A DNA stretch of 64,000 nucleotides from an uncultured bacterium (lineage in GTDB: Bacteria > Cyanobacteriota > Vampirovibrionia > Gastranaerophilales > Gastranaerophilaceae), in assembly GCA_902489575.1 (NCBI GenBank), contig CABUAQ010000001.1:1-64000 (forward strand). Direction: 5' to 3'. Shown piece by piece: positions 57,907 through 64,000 of this stretch. The notes beneath the pieces were generated by a model that saw nothing but the letters and a program-made list of their open reading frames with translations, did not search any database and was not told the origin of the DNA. The first letter of the stretch is position 1; each line of letters begins with the position of its first letter. The position numbers and the translations under genes were made by a program.

Positions 57907-58713
57907 TTAAGCTAAGGTATTAAATCCCATTTGCTGCATCATTATATCATTTGCATAAGGATTGGCGTAATCATTGTATAGAGGATTTGTCATTCCGCTG
58001 TATGGATTTGGGTTATATGCGTACGGATTTCCCTGAAACGGAGGTTGTTGATAAGTCTGCGGAGTTTCATATTCAGCTTGAGCTTGTACTGCTGCTTCTT
58101 CTGCTTCCATTTTCTTTTCAGAATAAGTTTTACCGACAACTTTTCCTGTCAACCATTCACCTGCAACCCAACCAACCATTGCTCCGATTGGTCCGCCAAC
58201 AGCTGCACCGATTGCACCGCCGATTGCACCGCCGGTTAAACGGCTTGCTGTTTTAGCAGTTTCTTTTAAGCCAGTACCTATACCTTGTTCCTTAGTTGCC
58301 GTCCAAATATTAGGAAGTTCAAATGCCAATGTTAAAACAGCACCGATGAACGGCATCTTTTTACCTATGCCTTTAAAAAATCCCTTTGTTCCACCCCAAA
58401 ATGCACTTTTATGAGCGCTTTTGGCAGCTGCTACACCGGCTTTTCTACTTTCATTTAAAGATTTCCATAAATTTTTAGGATTTAAATTTGCACCCAGCCG
58501 TCTGAAAAAGCCGCCCTTACTGAGCTGCTTTGCAGCTATATCATCTTCAAGCGCTTTAAAACCTGCTTTAGCTTTATTTAATACTGAACCTTTTTGTGAA
58601 CGCATTGCAGCGCCGACAACATCACTGCCGGTTCCTAATACAAATTCCGGATAAACATTTAAAACTCTTTTCCCATACTTAACTAATCGGGGAGCAAATG
58701 ATACTAAACCCAT
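57907..58713 (-). CDS. Glycine-zipper membrane-inserting protein (paralogue 2)
   Basis: 268 aa, aligned with the protein at 56661 over its first 200 residues: M-G-L-[IV]-S, Y-[A/G]-K-R, P-E-F-[LV]-L-G, Q-K-G-S, A-G-x-x-A-L-E-[ND]-D, K-S-A-F-x-G-G-T-K-G, G-I-G-K-K-M-P-F-I-G-A, F-E-[LV]-P-N. The hydrophobic part has G-G-A-I-G-G-A-I-G-A-A-V-G-G-P-I-G-A-M-V-G. The tail is Tyr/Asn/Pro-rich (N-P-Y-A-Y-N-P-N-P-Y-S-G) and lacks the UBA-like and coiled-coil modules of its paralogue. No signal peptide. Confidence 0.7.
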   Translation of the reverse strand: MGLVSFAPRLVKYGKRVLNVYPEFVLGTGSDVVGAAMRSQKGSVLNKAKAGFKALEDDIAAKQLSKGGFFRRLGANLNPKNLWKSLNESRKAGVAAAKSAHKSAFWGGTKGFFKGIGKKMPFIGAVLTLAFELPNIWTATKEQGIGTGLKETAKTASRLTGGAIGGAIGAAVGGPIGAMVGWVAGEWLTGKVVGKTYSEKKMEAEEAAVQAQAEYETPQTYQQPPFQGNPYAYNPNPYSGMTNPLYNDYANPYANDIMMQQMGFNTLA

Positions 58714-58792
58714 AACCTTACCACCTTTAATATACTATTTTTCTAACCTACACATCTATAAAAAATTTTTAGATTAAAAAATTGATTAATAA

Positions 58793-58826
58793 CGAGAAAG
58801 TGTTAACAATTGTTAACACTTTCTCG
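58793..58826. repeat. Perfect 34-bp palindrome
   Basis: A 17-bp half-site starting CGAGAAAGTG and ending TTAACAA is followed without a loop by its exact complement. It lies 20 bp past the minus-strand pseudopilin copy 6 stop and 80 bp upstream of the gene at 58713. It may be that pseudopilin's terminator (ATTAATCAATTTTTT follows on the minus strand) or an operator. Confidence 0.7.
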
Positions 58827-58846
58827 AATAATAGGTATTTTAATTG

Positions 58847-59467
58847 CTAGAATTTAATTGGATAATCGCTCTTAAATTCCCATTGATCATTTTGCAACAG
58901 CCTGGTACAACTGGATCTATTATTTACACATTGGTCTATCATAGCTTGACGGGAAGTAGCTTGGCTAGTTATACCAGATCCATACACCCCAAAAAATATA
59001 TCCTCACTGCCAAAGTAGTCTCTTCTACCGTCTTTATTGAAACAATATAAGAATCTATACTGATCGTACCCCTCAGAATTAGGTGATTTATCACCGTTTA
59101 CATCGTAAATAACATCCAAACATCCACCGGTAAAAAAAGTTCCCAGCTTACTTCCGTCTTTATAATATACCTGCTTTGTCGCTGTATCCACAAACTGATG
59201 CCCCATATACGGATCAATATTTTCCATATACCAATCAAAGCCATTACCCTGGGTCGGAAGAATCATATCTTTAAATGAACCTTTATCCATCTGCATATCA
59301 AGCACCGCATTATCCATTTTGCTGTAGAAATTCTTCAATTTTGCCGAATATTCTTTCTTAACTCTGTTATAATTCAATGTAGGAATTGTCAGTGCTGCAA
59401 CTACACCGACAATTGTCATTGTTATCATAACTTCCGCTAAAGTAAATGCCCATTTTTTTTGCATCAT
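58847..59467 (-). CDS. Pseudopilin-like protein (copy 6)
   Basis: 206 aa. Leader M-M-Q-K-K-W-A then F-T-L-A-E-V-M-I-T-M-T, hydrophobic helix, later D-V-N-G-D-K-S-P-N-x-x-G-x-D-x-Y and a C-terminal C-x(6)-C-T-R-L-L ... W-x(5)-Y-P. Ala at -1, Glu at +5. GAGGA is upstream of the first ATG. A single gene, followed by a perfect palindrome. Confidence 0.85.
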   Translation of the reverse strand: MMQKKWAFTLAEVMITMTIVGVVAALTIPTLNYNRVKKEYSAKLKNFYSKMDNAVLDMQMDKGSFKDMILPTQGNGFDWYMENIDPYMGHQFVDTATKQVYYKDGSKLGTFFTGGCLDVIYDVNGDKSPNSEGYDQYRFLYCFNKDGRRDYFGSEDIFFGVYGSGITSQATSRQAMIDQCVNNRSSCTRLLQNDQWEFKSDYPIKF

Positions 59468-59593
59468 TATATAATTTCCTCGTTTTCTTCATTATAACAT
59501 ATTTAACAAAACTCCTCAAGATTATAATTAGAGTTAAACCATTTTCTATAATCATGCTATGATTATAAAAAACAGACAACCAAGGAGTGAGAA

Positions 59594-60511
59594 ATGAATA
59601 TTGCACAGGATTTGACTCAATTAATAGGGAATACCCCTATTGTAAAAATAAATAAATTAAACTCAACAAATGCTGAAATTTTAGCAAAGCTTGAATATTT
59701 TAATCCTGCAAATTCAATAAAAGACCGGGCAGCATACCAAATGATTATTGATGCTGAAACTGAGGGCAGAATAAATAAAGACACGATTATTATTGAGCCG
59801 ACAAGCGGGAATACAGGGATAGGACTGGCAATGATATGTGCAATAAAAGGATACCGAATCATTCTTACCATGCCTGAATCTATGAGTATGGAACGAAGAA
59901 TGCTTTTAAGCGCATATGGTGCAGAGCTTATACTAACTCCGGCAGAACTTGGAATGCAAGGAGCTGTAAATAAAGCAGCAGAACTTACCAAAAAATACCC
60001 GAATTCTTTTATTCCTTCCCAATTTGATAATCCGTCAAATCCAAAAGCTCATATATTAACAACAGCAGAAGAAATTTGGAAAGATACAGACGGGAAGGTA
60101 GACATTATAATCGCAGGAGTCGGGACAGGCGGAACAATTAGCGGAATTGCAAAAAATTTAAAACAGAAAAACCCCGGTATTAAAGCTTTCGCTGTCGAAC
60201 CGTTTAATTCGCAGGTGTTAAAAGGAAACAACGGTGCTCCTCACAAAATTCAGGGAATAGGTGCAAACTTTGTTCCAAAAAATTATGATGAAACAGTTAT
60301 CGATGAAATAATTCCTGTAAAAGACGAAGATGCAATAAATATAACAAAACTACTCCCGCAAAAAGAAGGTATTCTCTCCGGAATATCAGGCGGTGCTAAT
60401 ATATGGGCTGCTTTAGAATTAGCAAAACGCCCTGAACATACAAATAAATGTATCGTAACAGTTATACCTGATTGCGGTGATCATTATTTAAGCTGCGGAA
60501 TTTTTGGATAA
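59594..60511 (+). CDS. cysK: Cysteine synthase (O-acetylserine sulfhydrylase)
   Basis: 305 aa PLP enzyme that makes cysteine from O-acetylserine and sulfide. The PLP lysine is in N-P-A-N-S-I-K-D-R-A-A (about residue 43); T-S-G-N-T-G-I holds the substrate loop, G-V-G-T-G-G-T-I-S-G binds the PLP phosphate, and I-S-G-G-A-N closes the site. K-I-Q-G-I-G-A-N-F-V-P matches CysK rather than CysM. AAGGAG precedes the ATG. No cysE is adjacent. Confidence 0.95.
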   Translation: MNIAQDLTQLIGNTPIVKINKLNSTNAEILAKLEYFNPANSIKDRAAYQMIIDAETEGRINKDTIIIEPTSGNTGIGLAMICAIKGYRIILTMPESMSMERRMLLSAYGAELILTPAELGMQGAVNKAAELTKKYPNSFIPSQFDNPSNPKAHILTTAEEIWKDTDGKVDIIIAGVGTGGTISGIAKNLKQKNPGIKAFAVEPFNSQVLKGNNGAPHKIQGIGANFVPKNYDETVIDEIIPVKDEDAINITKLLPQKEGILSGISGGANIWAALELAKRPEHTNKCIVTVIPDCGDHYLSCGIFG

Positions 60512-60528
60512 TCAAAATTTTATAACAA

Positions 60529-60577
60529 TTTAAAAAGCGAATTTGTTAGTAAATTTACTTCAAATCCGCTTTTTAAA
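60529..60577. terminator. Terminator between cysK and the aminotransferase
   Basis: TTTAAAAAGCG (60529-60539) pairs with CGCTTTTTAAA (60567-60577), with an inner ATTTG/CAAAT pairing; convergent genes end at 60511 and 60608. Confidence 0.75.
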
Positions 60578-60607
60578 TTAATAGATTTCTAACAGGAAAC
60601 TAAGGCT

Positions 60608-61855
60608 CTAAAACCTGAAACCATCAGCCTTCATCCTGTCAATAACCTCTTGCAATTTTTCATCGCTGCAAACAAAAGATATTCTAAAATAACCCTGTCC
60701 GTATTTCCCAAAAGCATCTCCGGGAACAACAACAATGCCCGATTTTTCCAGCATATCTTCACAAAACTTATAAGCCGAATCATATTTTCCGGGAATTGGA
60801 AGCCACAGGTAAAAAGTTGTCTTAGGCAGATTATTTTCATCAATTTTCCAACCTAATTCTTTCAAACCTTTCACCATAATAGATTGTTTTCTTTTATAAG
60901 CCACATTACTTTGTGCAATATAATCTTCACCTTCAACGGAATTTAAAATATAAGCACAAGCCTTTTGAAGTGCCTTAAAAATACCGTTATCAATTGTTGA
61001 TTTAGCCTTTGCAAAACGAGAAATAACATCCGCATTTCCACAAGCCCAGCCTAAACGCCAGCCTGTGACAGCATAAGGTTTTGAAAAACTGAACATTTCA
61101 ACAGTAACGTCCTTTGCTCCCTCAAGCTCCAGTGTACTAAAAGGCTTTGACACTTCGTCAAAATAAACATCACAGTATGCTGCATCCGAAATTAATAGAA
61201 AATCATGTTTTCTGCAAAAATCAACAACAGATTGAACATACTCTCTTGTTGCAGATACACCCAATGGATTATTCGGATAGTTAATAATAACTGCTTTTAT
61301 TTTCGCAGGGTTATATCCATCAGTAACTAAAGATGCCAAAACATCTTCCATATCCGGCTGGTAATTATTCTCTTTAGTTAAAGGTATAGGATAAGCTAAA
61401 CCCCCGGAACATTGTGTCATTTGAGAATATGATGCGTACCCCGGATCCGGAAATAAAATTATATCTTTTTCCTTTTCTTCTGATTTTGGATTAATTATAA
61501 ATCTAATCAAATTTGCCAGACCGTCTTTTGAACCCAAAAGTGAAAAAACTTCATTATCAGCATCCAATTCAACACCAAAACGTTCTTTCATTCTTTGAGC
61601 AATTGCCTGACGAAAATATGCCTCTCCCCTTGTTACAGAATATGTGTGAATATTATCTTCTGTTAAAAACTCTTTTAATTTGTCTATCAATGCTTCAGGC
61701 GGGTTAGCTGTTGGTGCCCCCATTGATAATGATATCGGAGCACGATTTTTCTTGATTAAACCTTCTGATAACCGGGCAGTTTTTTCCTTCAGTTTAACCA
61801 TAATATATGTATCTATCGCCATTGCATCTTCATTAAATAAATTTTTCATGTCCAT
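60608..61855 (-). CDS. Class I PLP aminotransferase (LL-DAP/aspartate aminotransferase-like)
   Basis: 415 aa fold-type I aminotransferase. Substrate/cofactor blocks: L-S-M-G-A-P, T-Y-S-V-T-R-G, L-G-S-K-D-G-L-A, P-D-P-G-Y-A-S-Y, N-Y-P-N-N-P-L-G, S-D-A-A-Y-C-D and the PLP-lysine motif S-F-S-K-P-Y-A-V-T-G-W-R-L-G-W; F-R-I-S-F-V holds the carboxylate-binding Arg. The pattern is nearest to LL-diaminopimelate or aspartate-type enzymes. SD GAGGAA is present. It lies 18 bp after mlaF, so it may share the Mla transcript although the functions seem unrelated. Confidence 0.88.
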   Translation of the reverse strand: MDMKNLFNEDAMAIDTYIMVKLKEKTARLSEGLIKKNRAPISLSMGAPTANPPEALIDKLKEFLTEDNIHTYSVTRGEAYFRQAIAQRMKERFGVELDADNEVFSLLGSKDGLANLIRFIINPKSEEKEKDIILFPDPGYASYSQMTQCSGGLAYPIPLTKENNYQPDMEDVLASLVTDGYNPAKIKAVIINYPNNPLGVSATREYVQSVVDFCRKHDFLLISDAAYCDVYFDEVSKPFSTLELEGAKDVTVEMFSFSKPYAVTGWRLGWACGNADVISRFAKAKSTIDNGIFKALQKACAYILNSVEGEDYIAQSNVAYKRKQSIMVKGLKELGWKIDENNLPKTTFYLWLPIPGKYDSAYKFCEDMLEKSGIVVVPGDAFGKYGQGYFRISFVCSDEKLQEVIDRMKADGFRF

Positions 61856-61873
61856 AACTATTATTTCCTCAAT

Positions 61874-62593
61874 TTATGCTTTCATCTTCATCGGTCCGTC
61901 TAAGGAAGCTGTCACAAACTGTTTTGTGTAAGGATTTTCCTGCTTAATCAATTCTGTCGGAGTCCCTTCAAAAACTATTTTACCATCGTACAACATAATA
62001 ACTCTATCCGCAGTTCTCGTTATCGTTGACATCTGGTGTGTTACAACTATTGATGCAGCATTTATTTCTCGTTTTAAACTTACAATATAATCCTCAATCA
62101 ATGTGGACGACATAGGATCTAGCCCTGCCGTCGGCTCATCGTATAAAATCGTATTAGGGTTCGTAACAATTGCTCTGGCAAAACTCACCCTCTTTTGCAT
62201 ACCACCGGATAATTCTGATGGAAACTTGTTTTCTATACCTTTTAAGCCTACAAGCTCCAATTTTTGTGAAACTATGTTCTTTATTTCATCTTCTGTGTAT
62301 TTCTTTCTCAAATCTTTTCTTTCGCGAAGGGCAAATGAAATATTATCAGCGACAGTTAACGAATCAAATAATGCCGAATATTGAAAAACCATTGCAATAT
62401 CACCTTCAGTTGTAATAATCTCACCACTGTCATAAGGAATTAAGCCGCAAATAAGTTTTAAAACCGTACTCTTACCTGAACCTGAAAAACCCACAATCGC
62501 CAAAATTTCACCATCATTTACCTTAAATGAGATATCATTTATTACAGCTTTATCATCAAAAATTTTAACTAAGTTTTTAACTTCTATACTCAT
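61874..62593 (-). CDS. mlaF: MlaF-type ABC transporter ATPase
   Basis: 239 aa cytoplasmic ATPase that drives phospholipid transport with MlaE and MlaD. Walker A G-F-S-G-S-G-K-S-T (about 34-42), Q-loop M-V-F-Q-Y-S-A-L-F-D, signature L-S-G-G-M-Q-K-R-V, Walker B T-I-L-Y-D-E-P-T-A-G-L-D and the H-loop V-V-T-H-Q. The F-Q-x-S-A-L-F-D and S-G-G-M-x-K-R pattern is specific to the Mla/Ttg2A group. It starts 19 bp after mlaE. Confidence 0.93.
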   Translation of the reverse strand: MSIEVKNLVKIFDDKAVINDISFKVNDGEILAIVGFSGSGKSTVLKLICGLIPYDSGEIITTEGDIAMVFQYSALFDSLTVADNISFALRERKDLRKKYTEDEIKNIVSQKLELVGLKGIENKFPSELSGGMQKRVSFARAIVTNPNTILYDEPTAGLDPMSSTLIEDYIVSLKREINAASIVVTHQMSTITRTADRVIMLYDGKIVFEGTPTELIKQENPYTKQFVTASLDGPMKMKA

Positions 62594-62612
62594 AACTATA
62601 CCTTCTTACAAA

Positions 62613-63422
62613 TTAAAAGAAAAATAAAATTGCAAATATCATATCCCAAACAACGATTGCGATAAACGACCAAACTACAGCCTTGGTTGTTGCAATACCA
62701 ACCCCCTTTGCTCCACCTGAAGCAAAAAATCCGCATGTACAGCTTATAAGGGCAATCGTTATTCCAAATACAACAGCCTTTAGTAAACAAACACCCAAAT
62801 CCTTCATATACAGTCCCAATCCCGCAGAATCAAAATACGCGCGATAAGTAAGACCTGCAAACATATCCGATGTGACAGCCCCGAGCAAAACACCTGTAAC
62901 AGAAGCTAAAATAACAACAAACGGCATCATAACAGCACCTGATAATACTCTGGGCACAAACAAATATCTTATTGAATCAACACCCAATACATCAATAGCA
63001 TCGACCTGCTCGGTTACCCGCATTGTTGCAAGCTCTGATGCCAACGATGAACCTATCATAGATGTTATCGCAAAACCCGACATAATAGAACCAACTTCTC
63101 GAACAATTAATATTGTCATAAGCATACCGACAAAATTACTCCCGCCTTGCTTTACCATTTCATGTGCAACCTGAGAAGCTACAATAATTGAAGTCATACC
63201 AACTATTGATAAAGTTATCGGCAAAGAACTTACTCCAAATCTGTCACATTGAGTAAGTAATTCTTTAAAGTCTATTTCACCTTTTAATATACACTTAAAA
63301 ACATGGAACCCTATCTGTGCGATTTTACCTAAAGTATCCAAAAAATCTGCCAATACAACCTTAAAATGTAAAAATACTTTATATGTGGCAGACTGCCTTA
63401 AATATTTTGATAGAGTAATCAT
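62613..63422 (-). CDS. mlaE: MlaE-type ABC transporter permease
   Basis: 269 aa from the ATG at 63422, six codons inside the longest ORF; TATAAT ends 6 nt before this ATG and there is no SD. About five hydrophobic segments and the family blocks F-G-V-S-S-L-P-I-T, R-E-V-G-S-I-M-S-G, A-S-E-L-A-T-M-R-V-T-E-Q-V-D-A-I, R-V-L-S-G-A-V-M-M-P and T-T-K-A-V-V-W. It forms the inner-membrane channel of the Mla lipid transporter. It is followed by mlaF; mlaD is elsewhere (40241). Confidence 0.93.
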   Translation of the reverse strand: MITLSKYLRQSATYKVFLHFKVVLADFLDTLGKIAQIGFHVFKCILKGEIDFKELLTQCDRFGVSSLPITLSIVGMTSIIVASQVAHEMVKQGGSNFVGMLMTILIVREVGSIMSGFAITSMIGSSLASELATMRVTEQVDAIDVLGVDSIRYLFVPRVLSGAVMMPFVVILASVTGVLLGAVTSDMFAGLTYRAYFDSAGLGLYMKDLGVCLLKAVVFGITIALISCTCGFFASGGAKGVGIATTKAVVWSFIAIVVWDMIFAILFFF

Positions 63423-63428
63423 AAAAGA

Positions 63429-63434
63429 ATTATA
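63429..63434 (-). promoter_or_regulatory. -10 box of a probable leaderless promoter for mlaE-mlaF
   Basis: Minus-strand TATAAT, then exactly 6 nt to the ATG at 63422; no SD, weak -35. Same geometry as mlaD. Confidence 0.55.
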
Positions 63435-63478
63435 CCACAAGGGGTAAATATTACCACCTTATTTTTTAGTCTGCAAAA

Positions 63479-63503
63479 TAAAAAAAACGGACATAAAATG
63501 CCC
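63479..63503 (-). terminator. Terminator of the cobalamin adenosyltransferase gene
   Basis: On the minus strand CGGGCAT (63503-63497) pairs with ATGTCCG (63493-63487) including one G-U pair, followed by eight T. Confidence 0.75.
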
Positions 63504-63564
63504 GCTTATTTCATTTCTGAAACAAAAAAGGATTCACATTAACCTAAACCTTTTAATTTCAAAA

Positions 63565-64000
63565 CTAGTATTCAATACCTTGTCTTGCCATAACACCCAT
63601 ATCGAAATAATGTTTAACCGGTTTCATTTCAGTAACAAGATGAGCCATTGCAACAAGCTCCGGATGTGCATATCTGCCGGTTAATACAATTTCTAAATTT
63701 TCAGGCTTATTCAACAATGTATTTTTAATATCACTGACTTTAATCATATTCATTGAGGTGCAAATATTAATTTCGTCCAGAATAATCAGCTGATACTTAC
63801 CGGAATTAATAGCATTCTTTGCGAATTCCCAACCCTTTTTCGCTTCTTTATAGTCGTCAAGGCAAACATTATGTGAATAACAAACTCTATCCATCCCAAA
63901 CTGCACAACTTCAAGATTATCTGAGAATTTTGAAGATGAAGCAATTTCACCATAAGTTGTCGCACCATCACCTTTAGTAAATTGAATAACCAAGACCTTC
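63565..64000 (-). CDS. cobO: Cob(I)yrinic acid a,c-diamide adenosyltransferase, 5' part beyond the window
   Basis: About 145 C-terminal residues are present; the frame stays open to the right edge, where the N-terminal P-loop must lie. L-V-I-Q-F-T-K-G, L-D-E-I-N, T-G-R-Y-A-H-P-E-L-V-A-M-A-H-L-V-T-E-M, K-H-Y-F-D-M-G-V-M-A-R-Q-G-I-E-Y are the CobA/CobO/BtuR signature. The enzyme adds the 5'-deoxyadenosyl group to reduced corrinoids, for B12 synthesis or salvage. A terminator follows. No other cobalamin gene is visible. Confidence 0.93.
   Translation of the reverse strand, partial: KVLVIQFTKGDGATTYGEIASSSKFSDNLEVVQFGMDRVCYSHNVCLDDYKEAKKGWEFAKNAINSGKYQLIILDEINICTSMNMIKVSDIKNTLLNKPENLEIVLTGRYAHPELVAMAHLVTEMKPVKHYFDMGVMARQGIEY

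Noticed and set aside
63872..63971. Out-of-frame ORF within the cobalamin adenosyltransferase region
   Set aside because: Shadow of the recognisable CobO frame.
1..64000. tRNA, rRNA, CRISPR array, insertion sequence or prophage
   Set aside because: I looked for T-loop motifs, regularly spaced repeats, transposase/integrase motifs and phage structural genes and saw none. The lysozyme and amidase alone do not make a prophage.

Overview
The window is AT-rich bacterial chromosome, densely packed and entirely chromosomal housekeeping plus lineage-specific genes. I see no rRNA, tRNA, CRISPR array, transposase or phage structural genes. The gene content suggests a gut-type Melainabacteria/Vampirovibrionia organism (Gastranaerophilales-like). 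The clues are six scattered pseudopilin genes (A-F-T-L-[ST/A]-E start), an SLH-domain envelope protein, Mla-type lipid transport (so two membranes), GerMN, DUF2993 and divergent-PAP2 proteins shared with cyanobacteria, the NifU-like/GGGtGRT pair of anaerobes, and split glyQ. This placement is inference from family knowledge, not a search.

Layout. 1-8.3 kb: secreted TPR protein, HAD hydrolase, pseudopilin, a glyQ-APC-APC permease operon, a second pseudopilin with a poly-G tract, and a phosphomevalonate-kinase-like P-loop kinase. 8.3-15.5 kb: a leftward translation operon prfA-ylxR-infB-orf-rbfA-truB followed by envelope proteins and an orphan HicB-like protein. 15.6-24 kb: a second poly-G pseudopilin, yihY-nrnA, dciA, a response regulator-histidine kinase-tadA operon and an rsgA-polyprenyl synthase-PAP2 operon. 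24-36.9 kb: TIGR02757, two large lineage-specific proteins, a GGDEF protein with a variant active site, DnaJ-like-queE, two secreted TPR proteins, def-fmt-aroH and a 725-aa protein with a Tudor-like tail. 37-49 kb: a divergent purD-nadD-yqeK, mlaD-upp, two tandem peptidoglycan-cleaving enzymes, a tandem pseudopilin pair, the NifU-like/GGGtGRT pair, a structured non-coding region and rnhB. 49-64 kb: rbgA-rplS, pyk, SLH protein, uridine-kinase-like gene, two glycine-rich membrane paralogues, the sixth pseudopilin, cysK, an aminotransferase, mlaF-mlaE and the 3' part of a cobalamin adenosyltransferase.

Two patterns stand out. First, two unlinked pseudopilin genes share a 5' module: SD, ATG, exactly ten codons (M-L-K...F), a run of ten G, then a conserved G-[NS]-L-L-K segment. 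With ten G both genes are out of frame; with eleven (or eight) G both read straight into the prepilin signal. This looks like a poly-G phase switch placed inside an unusually long prepilin leader; homopolymer miscall is the main alternative. Second, many operon-leading genes lack a Shine-Dalgarno site and instead have a -10 hexamer ending exactly 6 (sometimes 7) nt before the ATG, which predicts leaderless mRNAs; a palindromic -35 (TTGCAA) recurs, and in one place serves two back-to-back promoters.
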